Shown: positions 18,580 through 27,457 of the stretch, one piece after another
Layout: each line of letters begins with the position of its first letter
How positions within the stretch are numbered: position 1 is the first letter of the stretch
Assembly: GCF_900100695.1 (NCBI RefSeq)
Contig: NZ_FNCF01000006.1
Coordinates: forward strand, 284,613 to 348,612
Direction of reading: 5' to 3'
Origin: Klenkia brasiliensis
Lineage (GTDB): Bacteria; Actinomycetota; Actinomycetes; Mycobacteriales; Geodermatophilaceae
Length of the DNA stretch: 64,000 nt
Translations under genes and position numbers: made by a program
Notes under the pieces: generated by a model
The model's input: only the letters and a program-made list of their open reading frames with translations
What the model was told of the DNA's origin: nothing
Databases searched by the model: none

Positions 18580-20148
18580 ATGGTCGACGTGCAGGTCGTC
18601 GGACCCGAGGTCGAGCGGTCCGGGGAGGTGCTCACCCCCGAGGCGCTGCAGTTCGTCGGCACGCTGCAGCACCTGTTCGGTGCCTCGCGCGACGAGCTGC
18701 TCGCCGCCCGCGCCCGGCGGCGGCAGGCCGTGGCCGACGGCGAGCCGCTGGACTTCCTGCCCGAGACCGCCGACGTGCGCTCCGGCGACTGGTCGGTGCC
18801 GCCCCCGCCGCCGGGGCTGGTCCGCCGCCGGGTGGAGATCACCGGTCCCACCGAGCCCAAGATGGCGATCAACGCCCTCAACTGCGGCGCCGACGTCTGG
18901 CTGGCCGACCTCGAGGACGCCAACACCCCGCACTGGCGCAACGTGGTCACCGGCCAGCTCGTGCTGCGCGACGCCGTCCGCGGGTCGCTGGAGTTCACCA
19001 GCCCCGAGGGCAGGCACTACGCCGTCCGGCCCGACGCCGTGCTGCCCACGATCGTGCCCCGCCCGCGGGGCTGGCACCTGGACGAGCGGCACGTGCTGGT
19101 GGACGGCGACCCGGTGGTCGGCGCGCTCGTCGACGCCGGGCTCTACCTGTTCCACAACGCGCAGGCCCAGCTCGACCGCGGCAGCGGTCCCTACTTCTAC
19201 CTGCCGAAGATGGAGAGCCACCTCGAGGCGCGGCTGTGGGCCGACGTCTTCGTGCACTGCGAGCGCGAGCTCGGCCTGCCGCGCGGGTCGATCCGCTGCA
19301 CGATGCTGATCGAGACCATCCCGGCCGCGTTCGAGATGGAGGAGCTGCTCTACGAGCTCCGCGAGCACGCCACCGGCCTGAACGCCGGCCGGTGGGACTA
19401 CCTGTTCAGCGTGGTCAAGGTCTTCCGCGACGCCGGGCCGGCGTTCGTGCTGCCCGACCGGTCCGCGGTCACCATGACCGCGCCGATGATGCGGGCCTAC
19501 ACGCAGGCGCTGGTGGCCACCTGCCACCGCCGGGGCGCCATGGCGATCGGCGGCATGGCCGCGCAGATCCCCAGCCGCCGCGACGCCGAGGCCAACGCCC
19601 GCGCCCTGGCCAAGGTGCGCGAGGACAAGACCCGCGAGGCCGGCGACGGCTTCGACGGCTCCTGGGTCGCCCACCCGGACCTGGTGCCGGTCTGCCGCGA
19701 GGTCTTCGAGGGCGTGCTCGGCGACGCCGACAACCAGCTGGGCACGCAGCGGGACGTCCACGTCACCCGCGAGCAGCTGCTGGACGTCGCCGGCGTCCCC
19801 GGCGACCGCACCGAGGCGGGGCTGCGGGCCAACGTCGAGGTCGGCATCCGCTACCTGGCCGCGTGGCTGGCCGGCAACGGCGCCGTCGGCATCCACGGCC
19901 TCATGGAGGACGCCGCCACCGCCGAGATCAGCCGCTCCCAGGTCTGGCAGTGGCTGCGCGGCGGGGTCGTGCTGGACACCGGCGAGACGGTCACCCCCGA
20001 GCTGGTGCACCGGGTCATCGACGAGGAGGTGGCCGGCATCGGCGAGCTGGACCGGCTCGACGACGCCCGCCGGCTGTTCGAGCAGGTCGCGCTGGCCGAG
20101 GACTTCCCCGACTTCCTCACCCTCCCCGCCTACGCCCTGATCGACTGA
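18580..20148 (+). CDS. aceB: Malate synthase A
   Basis: 522 residues of the short malate synthase type. Key blocks: ITGPTEPKMAINALNCGADVWLADLEDA with the acidic metal ligands, RPRGWHLDERHVLVDG, YLPKMESHLEARLW, CTMLIETIPAAFEMEELL and MGGMAAQIP-like GGMAAQIPSRRD. It condenses glyoxylate with acetyl-CoA. GAGGAGAG stands just before the ATG at 18580. Divergent placement from the urate genes suggests it consumes glyoxylate from allantoin, rather than serving only the isocitrate lyase route; no isocitrate lyase is seen here. Confidence 0.96.
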   Translation: MVDVQVVGPEVERSGEVLTPEALQFVGTLQHLFGASRDELLAARARRRQAVADGEPLDFLPETADVRSGDWSVPPPPPGLVRRRVEITGPTEPKMAINALNCGADVWLADLEDANTPHWRNVVTGQLVLRDAVRGSLEFTSPEGRHYAVRPDAVLPTIVPRPRGWHLDERHVLVDGDPVVGALVDAGLYLFHNAQAQLDRGSGPYFYLPKMESHLEARLWADVFVHCERELGLPRGSIRCTMLIETIPAAFEMEELLYELREHATGLNAGRWDYLFSVVKVFRDAGPAFVLPDRSAVTMTAPMMRAYTQALVATCHRRGAMAIGGMAAQIPSRRDAEANARALAKVREDKTREAGDGFDGSWVAHPDLVPVCREVFEGVLGDADNQLGTQRDVHVTREQLLDVAGVPGDRTEAGLRANVEVGIRYLAAWLAGNGAVGIHGLMEDAATAEISRSQVWQWLRGGVVLDTGETVTPELVHRVIDEEVAGIGELDRLDDARRLFEQVALAEDFPDFLTLPAYALID

Positions 20149-21344
20149 TGGAGGAGGCAGTCCTCGCCGAGCTGGACCGGGCGCTCGAGCCGGTGGACGC
20201 CGCCCGCGCGGCGGCCTACCCGGGCGAGGCACCGACCCGCCAGCCGGTGCACACCTGCTACGTGCCCGCCGACGCCGTCGTCCCCGGGCTGGTGGGGTCC
20301 TGGGGCGAGCAGGCGCTGGCCGCGCTGGACGAGCACGGCCTGCCCGACCTGGGGCTGCCCGGCGAGCTGGTCGAGCAGGTGCTGCCGCGGGTGCGGGCCA
20401 AGCTGGCCGCCGAGCCGGTCGAGGACCTGCGGGTGGACAGCGAGGACGGCTACCGCGGCCCGCCGGACCGGGAGGACGACGACGTCGCCCGCGCCGCGGC
20501 GGTGCTGGCCGCGGAGCCGGGCCTGCCGCCGTTCTGGGGCACCCGCGCCAAGTCGCTGGAGGGGCCGACCCGGCGCCGGGGCGTCCGCTCGCTGGACCTC
20601 TTCCTCGGCGGGCTGGCCGGCCGCGGCCGCGCGGTGGTGACGCTGCCGAAGGTGACCGCGGTCGAGCAGGTCGCGGCGTTCCTGCCGGTGCTCGACGCGC
20701 TGGAGCAGGCGCACGGCCTGGCGCTGGACCTGGAGCTGCAGGTGGAGACGCCGCAGGCGGTGCTGGGCGCCGACGGCGCGGCGACGCTGGCCGCGATGCT
20801 GCACGCCGGGCGCGGCCGGGTGACCGGGCTGCACTACGGCACCTACGACTACTCGGCGTCCCTGGGCATCTCCGCGGCCCACCAGGCCAGCGACCACCCG
20901 GCGGCCGACCACGCCAAGGCCACCATGCAGGTCGCGGTCGCCGGCACCGGGGCGCGGGCGGTCGACGGCTCCACCAACGTGCTGCCGGTCGGCGAGCGGG
21001 CCGCGGTGCACGCCGCCTGGCGGTTGCACGCGGGGCTGGTCCGCCGGGCGCTGGAGCGCGGCTTCTACCAGGGCTGGGACCTGCACCCGGCCCAGCTGGT
21101 CACCCGCTACACCGCGACCTACGCCTTCTTCCGGGCCGCGCTGCCCGCCGCCGGCGCCCGGCTGGCGGCCTACACCGCCCGGGTCGACGGCGGCGTGCTC
21201 GACGAGCCCGCGACCGCCCGGGCGCTGGCCGGGGTGCTGCTGCGCGGGCTGGACTGCGGCGCGCTGGACGCCGCGGAGGTCGCTGCGGCGGCCGGGGTGG
21301 GGCGCGCGGCGCTGGACGCCCTGGCCGGGCGCCCGCCGCGGTGA
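20148..21344 (+). CDS. DUF6986 protein, citrate lyase/HpcH aldolase-like TIM barrel
   Basis: 398 residues whose ATG overlaps the malate synthase stop (ATGA). Segments resembling HpcH/HpaI-citrate lyase beta proteins: DLRVDSEDGYRGP with acidic residues, VVTLPKVTAVEQVAAFLPVLDAL, LDLELQVETPQAVLGADG (the conserved glutamate region), and GLHYGTYDYSASLGI. The C-terminal GFYQGWDLHPAQLVTRY also fits the family. Coupled translation with malate synthase suggests a C2-C4 acid lyase or hydrolase reaction linked to glyoxylate; no function is established. Confidence 0.85.
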   Translation: MEEAVLAELDRALEPVDAARAAAYPGEAPTRQPVHTCYVPADAVVPGLVGSWGEQALAALDEHGLPDLGLPGELVEQVLPRVRAKLAAEPVEDLRVDSEDGYRGPPDREDDDVARAAAVLAAEPGLPPFWGTRAKSLEGPTRRRGVRSLDLFLGGLAGRGRAVVTLPKVTAVEQVAAFLPVLDALEQAHGLALDLELQVETPQAVLGADGAATLAAMLHAGRGRVTGLHYGTYDYSASLGISAAHQASDHPAADHAKATMQVAVAGTGARAVDGSTNVLPVGERAAVHAAWRLHAGLVRRALERGFYQGWDLHPAQLVTRYTATYAFFRAALPAAGARLAAYTARVDGGVLDEPATARALAGVLLRGLDCGALDAAEVAAAAGVGRAALDALAGRPPR

Positions 21345-21519
21345 GGGCCGACACGCCGCATGTGCGCGCTCACATGCCCCGCGGCGGGGGTGCCTGTGCA
21401 GGTCAGGCGGGCAGGGGGCACCATGACGTGTCGGCGACCCCGGCCGGTGCCGGTTGTGCGCATCCGAATCAGTCATGATGACGCGGTCGATCGGGTTCCG
21501 GCAGCGGGGAGGAAGGCGC

Positions 21520-22473
21520 GTGCACGTGGACGTGGGCACCCCCGACCGGGTGCACGGGCTGGTCGCCTGCTCCTCCGACGACGAGCTGCTGTCGGTCGTC
21601 CTGGGCTGGGCGCGGGCCGGGCTGGCCGACGGTGACCTGACCGTCGTCGTCGTCCTGCCCTGGGCCGCCGAGCACGTCCGCGCGGAGCTGCCCGGCGCCG
21701 AGGTCTGCGAGCTCGGGCCACCGGCCCCGCGCGCGCCCGACGGCATCGCCCTGCAGCTGGGCCTCGTGCGCCGCGCGGCCGCCGAGGGCCGCCGGCTGCG
21801 CATGGTGGGCCAGGTGCACGAGGACGGCGGTGACCCGCGGCTGTGGGACGAGCGGCTGCGGTGCGAGGTCGCCTACGAGCACGTGTTCGGGGCCACCCCG
21901 CTGAGCACGCTGTGCGTCTACGACCGCCGCACCGTCCCGCCCGCGGTCCTCGAGGCCGCGCTGCTGGCGCACCCGCAGTGCATGGTCGACCGGCACCTGG
22001 GGACCAACCCGGCGCACCTGGCCCCCCTCGACGTCGTCGCCTCGCTCGGCACGCCGGTGGAGCCGCTGCAGGCCGCCGAGCCGGTCTTCGCCGTCGACGA
22101 CGCCCCGACGCTGCCCGAGCTGCGGCACGCACTGTCGGCGGCGCTGCGCGGCCGGTTCGCCGACCGGGACACCGAGGAGGACGTGCACCTGGCGGCCAGC
22201 GAGATCGCGGCCAACGCCTTCCGGCACGGCGGCCGCCCGGTCTCGGCCCGGGTCTGGGCCGATGCCGAGCGCGTGGTGCTGACCGTCTCCGACGGCGGGC
22301 AGCAGGGCTTCGACGGTCGGCTGGCCGGCTACCGGCCGGCGCACGGCGACGACCTCGCCCACGGCGGCATGGGCCTGTGGCTGGCCCGCAAGCTCTGCGA
22401 CCACGTCGACGTCGAGTCCGGCGCCACCGGCACGACGGTGCGGCTGACCACCGCCGTGCGCCCCCGGGCTTGA
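21520..22473 (+). CDS. MEDS sensor and HATPase_c_2 (RsbW-like) regulatory protein
   Basis: 317 residues from GTG 21520, which has GGGGAGGAAGG at 21506-21515; ATGs at 21475 and 21478 are alternatives. The N-terminal 190 residues look like a MEDS domain (DELLSVVLGWARAGLADGDLTVVVV, CVYDRRTVPPAVLEAALLAHP). The C-terminal ATPase has the N box AASEIAANAFRHGG, the G1 motif DGGQQG and the G2 motif HGGMGLWLARKLCD. This pairing is common in actinobacterial anti-sigma or stress-signal kinases. No partner sigma or anti-anti-sigma gene is adjacent. Confidence 0.85.
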   Translation: MHVDVGTPDRVHGLVACSSDDELLSVVLGWARAGLADGDLTVVVVLPWAAEHVRAELPGAEVCELGPPAPRAPDGIALQLGLVRRAAAEGRRLRMVGQVHEDGGDPRLWDERLRCEVAYEHVFGATPLSTLCVYDRRTVPPAVLEAALLAHPQCMVDRHLGTNPAHLAPLDVVASLGTPVEPLQAAEPVFAVDDAPTLPELRHALSAALRGRFADRDTEEDVHLAASEIAANAFRHGGRPVSARVWADAERVVLTVSDGGQQGFDGRLAGYRPAHGDDLAHGGMGLWLARKLCDHVDVESGATGTTVRLTTAVRPRA

Positions 22474-22482
22474 CGCGGGCGG

Positions 22483-22500
22483 TACCTCACCGCTGAGGTA
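22483..22500. promoter_or_regulatory. Operator site E (shared 18-bp motif), perfect inverted repeat
   Basis: TACCTCACCGCTGAGGTA: perfect 7-base arms around CCGC, five bases before the NmrA-MarR operon start. It is the most symmetric of six related sites in the window, as expected for an autoregulated operator. TGAGGT at its right end may also serve as the -10 box of a leaderless transcript. Confidence 0.8.
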
Positions 22501-22505
22501 AGCGG

Positions 22506-23324
22506 GTGATCGTGGTGACGGCGGCCGGGGGCAGCACGGGGACGGCGGTGGTCCGCGCGCTGCGGGCGCGGGGGGAGCAGGTGCGTGCCGTGGTCGGCAG
22601 CGACCGCGCGCGCCCGGAGCTGGACGGGCTGGGCGCCGAGGTGGTGGTCGCCGACCTGGTCGGCGACCCGGCCGGCCTGCCGCTGGCCGGTGCCGACGCC
22701 CTCTACCTGATCTGGCCCAACTTCGAGCCCAGCGAGGCCGCCGGGGCGCCGGCCGCGTTCCGGGCGGCCCGCGACGCCGGCGTCGGGCGGGTGGTCTACC
22801 ACTCCGTGCTGCGCCCGCAGCTGCGCTCGATGCCGCACCACGCCGCCAAGGACCGCGCCGAGGAGGCCCTCGACACCGCCGGCGTGCCCTGGCGGGTGCT
22901 GCAGCCCTGCGCCTACGCCGACAACCTCGACGCCGCCCTGGCCACCGCGGCGACCACCGGCGAGCTGCGCAGCGCGTGGGGCACCCGGCAGGCGCAGTCC
23001 TTCGTCGACCTGCGCGACGTCGCCGAGGCCGCCGCGGTGCTGCTCACCGAGGACGGCCTGGACGGCGGCACGTTCGAGGCGGTCGGGCCCGCCGCGCTCA
23101 CCGCCCCCGACGTGGCCGCGGCGATGGCGCACCGGCTGGGCCGGCCCGTGGTCGCGGTCGACGCCCGGGCGCCCGAGCGGGACGACTACGCCGGCCGGTG
23201 CCTGCGCACGATGCTCGAGCACTACCGGGCGCACGGGTTCACCGGCAGCCCGCGGGTGCTCACCGACCTGCTGGGCCGCGCGCCCCGCACCTTCGCCGAG
23301 CACCTCGAGGAGGTCGCGGCGTGA
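22506..23324 (+). CDS. NAD(P)-binding NmrA-type reductase
   Basis: 272 residues from a GTG. The N-terminal IVVTAAGGSTGTAVVRALRARG is the GxxGxxG dinucleotide loop of atypical SDR/NmrA proteins; VVYHSVLRPQ and VLQPCAYADNL are later family blocks. There is no YxxxK motif, in line with NmrA-type redox sensors or quinone reductases. The stop overlaps the MarR start (GTGA), so reductase and regulator are co-made; the pair could handle a reactive carbonyl or quinone. Confidence 0.87.
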   Translation: MIVVTAAGGSTGTAVVRALRARGEQVRAVVGSDRARPELDGLGAEVVVADLVGDPAGLPLAGADALYLIWPNFEPSEAAGAPAAFRAARDAGVGRVVYHSVLRPQLRSMPHHAAKDRAEEALDTAGVPWRVLQPCAYADNLDAALATAATTGELRSAWGTRQAQSFVDLRDVAEAAAVLLTEDGLDGGTFEAVGPAALTAPDVAAAMAHRLGRPVVAVDARAPERDDYAGRCLRTMLEHYRAHGFTGSPRVLTDLLGRAPRTFAEHLEEVAA

Positions 23325-23851
23325 GCGGCGACGCGATGGACGTCATCCTGGCGCAGTGGGCCCGCGAGCGCCCCGACCTGGACTGCTCGCCGATGGGCAT
23401 CATCGGCCGGATCTCCCAGCTCCAGCGCGAGGTGCACCTGGCCCAGCGGGCCACCTTCGCCCGGCACGGGCTGGACGCGCCGTCCTTCGACGTGCTGGCC
23501 GCGCTGCGCCGGGCGGGGGAGCCCTACCAGCTGACCCCGACCGCGCTGATGCGCACCGCGCTGGTCACCAGCGGGGCCATCACGCAGCGGCTGGACCGGC
23601 TGGAGGAGAAGGGCCTGATCACCCGGGAGCGCAGCGAGGCCGACGGCCGGGCCGTCGTCGTCACCCTGACCGACGCCGGGCGGACGGCGCTGGACACCGC
23701 GCTGCCCGACCACCTGGAGACCGAGCACGGCATGCTGGCCGGCCTCAGCCCCGCCGAGCGGGAGCAGCTGGCCGGCCTGCTGCGCCGGTTCCTCGTCGCG
23801 CTGGGCCGGGTGCCCGACCCGGACCCCTCAGCCGAGCAGGTCGGCGGCTGA
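23321..23851 (+). CDS. MarR family transcriptional regulator
   Basis: 176 residues. The winged helix runs over residues about 60-120: TPTALMRTALVTSGAITQRLDRLEEKGLITRERSEADGR-type segment, with the wing DGRAVVVTLTDAG. It starts at GTG 23321 overlapping the NmrA stop; ATG 23336 is an alternative. The operon carries a perfect 18-bp palindrome at its start, so autoregulation is likely. Five similar palindromes stand before nitrogen-heterocycle genes elsewhere in the window, making this protein the candidate regulator of all six. The gene overlaps the convergent ald gene by 24 bases. Confidence 0.92.
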   Translation: MSGDAMDVILAQWARERPDLDCSPMGIIGRISQLQREVHLAQRATFARHGLDAPSFDVLAALRRAGEPYQLTPTALMRTALVTSGAITQRLDRLEEKGLITRERSEADGRAVVVTLTDAGRTALDTALPDHLETEHGMLAGLSPAEREQLAGLLRRFLVALGRVPDPDPSAEQVGG

Positions 23852-24943
23852 GGTCCACGGCAGGTCGTGCGCGGCGGCGACCGGCTCGCTGGTCAGCTGC
23901 CCGCCCAGGCTGGTGAGCCCCTTGGCCAGCACCGGCGAGGACGCCGCCGCGCCGCGCACACCGGAGTCGGCGACGGTGATCAGGTAGGGCAGCGTCGCCG
24001 AGGTCAGCGCCAGCGTGGAGGTGCGGGCGACCGCGCCGGGGATGTTGGCCACGCAGTAGTGCACGACCCCTTCCTCGACGTAGGTCGGGTCGGAGTGGGT
24101 GGTGGGCCGGCTGGTCTCGAAGCAGCCGCCCTGGTCGATGGCGATGTCGACGGCCACGCTGCCCGGCCGCATGGAGGCGACCATCTCGCGGCTGACCAGC
24201 TTGGGGGCCTTGGTGCCCGGCACCAGCACGGCGCCGATGAGCACGTCGGAGTCGGCCACGTAGGAGGCCAGCCGCGCACGGTTGGGCTGCACCAGGTCCA
24301 GTCGGCCCTCGAAGACGTCGGAGAGGTAGGCCAGCCGCGCCGGGTTGGTGTCGAAGACCCGCACGATGGCCCGCATGCCGACCGCGATCTTGGCGGCCTC
24401 GGTGCCGGACACGCCGCCGCCGATGATGGTCACCTTCGCCGCGGGCGTGCCGGGGACGCCGCCCATGAGGATGCCGGCGCCGCCGGACGGGCTCTCCAGG
24501 TGGTGCGCGGCGGCCTGCACGGCCATCCGGCCGGCGACCTCGCTCATGGGGGTCAGCAGCGGCAGCCGGCCGTCGGGGGTCTGCACGGTCTCGTAGGCGA
24601 TGGCGTCGATCCGCCGCTCGACGAGGAAGTCGGTCAGCGAGCGGTCGGCGGCGGCGTGCAGGTAGGTGAACAGCTGCTGACCCTCGCGGAAGCGGTGGTA
24701 CTCCGCGGGCACCGGCTCCTTGACCTTGACCACCAGGCCGGCCTCGGCGAACACGGCGTCGGCGTCGGCCACCACCCGGGCGCCGGCGGCGGCGTACTCC
24801 TCGTCGGTGAACCGGGACCCGGTGCCGGCACCGGACTGCACGAGCACCTCGTGCCCGTGGTGCACCAGCTCCGCGGCGCCGTCGGGCTGCAGCGAGACCC
24901 GCTGCTCGTTGTCCTTGATCTCGCTGGGGATGCCGACGCGCAC
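23828..24943 (-). CDS. ald: Alanine dehydrogenase
   Basis: 371 residues, usual size. Opening VRVGIPSEIKDNEQRVSL, the catalytic lysine region LVVKVKEPVPAEY, histidine in TYLHAAADR, and the NAD loop VTIIGGGVSGTEAAKIAVGM are all present. It interconverts L-alanine and pyruvate plus ammonia with NAD. GTG at 24943 is chosen because AGGAGG stands seven bases upstream; longer readings lack one. The divergent Lrp-type gene is probably its regulator. Confidence 0.97.
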   Translation of the reverse strand: MRVGIPSEIKDNEQRVSLQPDGAAELVHHGHEVLVQSGAGTGSRFTDEEYAAAGARVVADADAVFAEAGLVVKVKEPVPAEYHRFREGQQLFTYLHAAADRSLTDFLVERRIDAIAYETVQTPDGRLPLLTPMSEVAGRMAVQAAAHHLESPSGGAGILMGGVPGTPAAKVTIIGGGVSGTEAAKIAVGMRAIVRVFDTNPARLAYLSDVFEGRLDLVQPNRARLASYVADSDVLIGAVLVPGTKAPKLVSREMVASMRPGSVAVDIAIDQGGCFETSRPTTHSDPTYVEEGVVHYCVANIPGAVARTSTLALTSATLPYLITVADSGVRGAAASSPVLAKGLTSLGGQLTSEPVAAAHDLPWTSAADLLG

Positions 24944-25062
24944 GATGTCCTCCTGGGGAACGGGTGGCACCATTCCACCGAGCCGCTGCGGTCCAGGACC
25001 AGAGGAGCCGAACAAGTGCGCAGAGATCGAAGCCTCCACCGCACCGGGTGCGGTGCGCGGCG

Positions 25063-25524
25063 GTGAGCGAGGGGTCCCGCCGAACGCTGGACGACGTCGA
25101 CCGCCGGCTGCTGGAGCTGCTGCGCGCCGACGGACGGCGACCCAACAACCAGCTGGCCGCGGCCGTGGGCCTCTCGCCGTCCACCTGCCTGGCCCGGGTG
25201 CGCGCGCTCGTCGCCGAGGGCGTCATCACCCGGTTCACCGTCGAGCTGGACCCCGACGCCGTCGGCGACCCGCTGCAGGCGCTGGTCGCGGTGCGGCTGC
25301 GCCCGGGCGCCCGGCACCAGCTCAACGTCTTCGCCGACGGCCTGCGCCAGCTGCCGGAGGTGGCGCAGTTCTTCTACCTGGCGGGCGCGGAGGACTTCGT
25401 GGTCCACGTGCGGGCCCGGGACACCGCGCACCTGCGCGACTTCGTCACCGACCGCATCTCCACCCAGCCGATGGTGGCTGCGACCAACACCAGCCTCATC
25501 TTCGAGCACGAACGCGGTCGGTGA
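25063..25524 (+). CDS. Lrp/AsnC family regulator, probable AldR
   Basis: 153 residues from GTG 25063. The helix-turn-helix (LDDVDRRLLELLRADGRRPNNQL then VGLSPSTCLARVRALVAEGVI) is typical Lrp; the C-terminal RAM effector domain has LVAVRLRPGARHQLNVF and GAEDFVVHVRARD. Divergent placement with 119 bases to ald parallels AldR in mycobacteria, where alanine is the effector. That role is inferred from position. Confidence 0.9.
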   Translation: MSEGSRRTLDDVDRRLLELLRADGRRPNNQLAAAVGLSPSTCLARVRALVAEGVITRFTVELDPDAVGDPLQALVAVRLRPGARHQLNVFADGLRQLPEVAQFFYLAGAEDFVVHVRARDTAHLRDFVTDRISTQPMVAATNTSLIFEHERGR

Positions 25525-25537
25525 CCGCGCCGGCGGG

Positions 25538-25861
25538 TCAGTGCGTGTCGGCGGCCGGCAGGGCGGCGTCGACGCCGGGCACCCAGCGGACGGCGCCGTC
25601 GAGGGTGACGACGACGACCTCGTCGACCTCGGCCGGCAGGTCCAGCCCGGCCAGCAGGGTGCTCACCGACTGGGCGGTGGCGGCCAGGGCGCGCTGCACG
25701 TCCGTGGCGGTCGTGGTTGCCTCGAGGTAGAACACCTCGGGCACGTGCGGGTCCTCGCGCACGGCGGTGCCCTCGGGGGCCTCCAGCCGCAGCGCCACGC
25801 CCACCTCGAAGGCGTGCCGCAGGTCGGTCTGCACGACCGCGCAGGTCACGAACGTCTGCAC
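25538..25861 (-). CDS. Hypothetical protein, 107 residues
   Basis: A small acidic protein starting at GTG 25861 with GGGAGA just upstream. It reads MQTFVTCAVVQTDLRHAFEVGVAL and ends PGVDAALPAADTH. Predicted mixed alpha/beta with no transmembrane segment or signal peptide and no motif I recognise. High-GC codon use matches its neighbours, so it is likely real. It diverges from the YcaO gene, and operator site F lies between them, so it might share that regulation. Confidence 0.6.
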   Translation of the reverse strand: MQTFVTCAVVQTDLRHAFEVGVALRLEAPEGTAVREDPHVPEVFYLEATTTATDVQRALAATAQSVSTLLAGLDLPAEVDEVVVVTLDGAVRWVPGVDAALPAADTH

Positions 25862-25964
25862 CTTGTCTCCCTCTCCCCGCTCCGTGCGATGCGGACCCGG
25901 CCGGCTCTGGAACGGGTGCGTACACGGTCTTCGCAGTCAGGGGTGCCCGTCAATGGCCGACACA

Positions 25965-25982
25965 TGCTTCAGCGCTGAGAGA
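25965..25982. promoter_or_regulatory. Operator site F (shared 18-bp motif)
   Basis: TGCTTCAGCGCTGAGAGA matches the window consensus TAYYTCANCGCTRAGNNA at every defined position except the second. It lies 62 bases before the YcaO start and 103 bases before the divergent 107-residue gene. Confidence 0.6.
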
Positions 25983-26044
25983 TCACTCGCTGGGGTCACC
26001 CCGGTGCTCGAGCGGGTCAAGGACGCCCGGGGCACAGTGACGGG

Positions 26045-27457
26045 GTGACCGACCCGGCCGCGGCCTACCGCGCAGCCCTGCCCGACGGCTGGACCACCGA
26101 GCTGGACCTGCGCGGGTACGACCGCACCGGCGTCCCCGTCGTGGCCACCGTCTGGCGCTCCGCCGACGGCACGCGGTCCGGCCACGGGGTCGGCTACGGC
26201 GCCACGGAGGCCGCCGCGGCGACCGGGGCCTGGGGCGAGCTGGCCGAGCAGGTGCTGCTGGACGACGCACTGCTCCACGTGGAACCACGCACGGCCACGC
26301 ACCGCGAGCTGGTCGCCGAGCGCGGCGCCGACCGGGTGGCCGACCCCCGCACCCTGGTGCTCCCCGCCGGCGCCGACCCCGACCGCCCGCTGCGCTGGCT
26401 GCCCACCACCCGCTGGGCGACCGGCGAGGAGGTGCTGGTCCCCGCCGAGTTCGTCGCCCCGCACGCCGGGGGCATCGCCGGCGGACCCCCGCCCGGCGGC
26501 TGGCTGGTCACCCCGATCACCAACGGCATGGGCGCCGGGGACACCGCCGAGCGGGCCGTGGCGCACGGCATCGGCGAGCTGCTGCAGCGCGACGGCGACA
26601 CCGTCGACTTCCGCGCGCTGGACACCGGCCGGGTGGTCACCGGCATCGACGACCCGCAGACCGTGGCGCTGCTGGACGCGCTGTCCGCCGTCGGCCTCGA
26701 CGTCACCGTGAAGCTGGACAGCACCGAGTTCGCCGTCGTCGTGCACGCCGTGGCCCGCGACGCCGCCGCCGACCCGCCGGTGGTGCTCAGCGCGGTCGGC
26801 GAGGCCGCCGCCCCCGACCGCGCCGAGGCGGTGCGCAAGGCGGTGCTGGAGCTGGCGTCCTCCCGCGCCCGGCGGGCGTTCGCCTTCGGGCCGCTGGACC
26901 GGGTACGCGCGCTGCACCCGGACTACCTGGCCGCCGAGCTCGCGGTCCCGCTGCCGCCGCAGGAGGAGCGCGCGCTGGCCGAGATGACCGCCTGGGACGG
27001 GCTGTCCACCGCGCAGCTGGACCAGCTGCTGGCCCCGATGTGGCGGCGGAGCTCGGAGGTGGCCTTCGCCGACCTGCCGACGTCCGCCGTCACCGGGCCC
27101 ACCGACACCCTGGCGCTGTACCGGGAGCGGCTGGCCGGTTTCGACCTGCTGGTCGCCCCCGCCCGGGTCGGCGACGTGCACGTGGCCAAGGTGCTGGTGC
27201 CCGGGCTGGAGGTGGAGACGCTGTCCTACGGCCGGATCGGCGAGCGGGTGCTGCGCCGGCTGCTGGACCGCGGCTCGGACCTCGTCGGGCTGGGGGCGCC
27301 GTCCGGGGACCGGCGGCCGGTGGTGCTCACCCCCGAGGCCACCGAGCGGGTCGGCGGCCCGGCCTGGCTGGACGTCGCCGCCGTGGCCCGGACCGTCGGC
27401 GACCTCTACCCGCTGTACCGCGAGCCCACCCGGCACGCGCCGCAGCGGCTGGGCTGA
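26045..27457 (+). CDS. YcaO-domain protein
   Basis: 470 residues, GTG start. YcaO features: GVGYGATEAAAATGAWGELAEQ near residue 50, TNGMGAGDTAERAVAHGIGE with the following LLQRDGDTVDFR (the acidic ATP/Mg block), and later AVGEAAAPDRAEAVRKAVLELASS (second nucleotide block). YcaO proteins use ATP to activate amide backbones, making azolines, thioamides or amidines in peptides, or act with other partners. No precursor peptide, dehydrogenase or TfuA partner is seen nearby, so it is a stand-alone member. The stop lies next to that of the convergent ABC permease. Confidence 0.85.
   Translation: MTDPAAAYRAALPDGWTTELDLRGYDRTGVPVVATVWRSADGTRSGHGVGYGATEAAAATGAWGELAEQVLLDDALLHVEPRTATHRELVAERGADRVADPRTLVLPAGADPDRPLRWLPTTRWATGEEVLVPAEFVAPHAGGIAGGPPPGGWLVTPITNGMGAGDTAERAVAHGIGELLQRDGDTVDFRALDTGRVVTGIDDPQTVALLDALSAVGLDVTVKLDSTEFAVVVHAVARDAAADPPVVLSAVGEAAAPDRAEAVRKAVLELASSRARRAFAFGPLDRVRALHPDYLAAELAVPLPPQEERALAEMTAWDGLSTAQLDQLLAPMWRRSSEVAFADLPTSAVTGPTDTLALYRERLAGFDLLVAPARVGDVHVAKVLVPGLEVETLSYGRIGERVLRRLLDRGSDLVGLGAPSGDRRPVVLTPEATERVGGPAWLDVAAVARTVGDLYPLYREPTRHAPQRLG

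Noticed and set aside
25935..26044. TPP-riboswitch-like text (GGGGTGCC then GCTGAGAGATCAC) before the YcaO gene
   Set aside because: The second half of the thi box (CCTGATC...GGGTCATGCC and the GCGnAGGGA end) is not there, and the GCTGAGA part is explained by operator site F. A covariance-model search with the TPP family would settle it.
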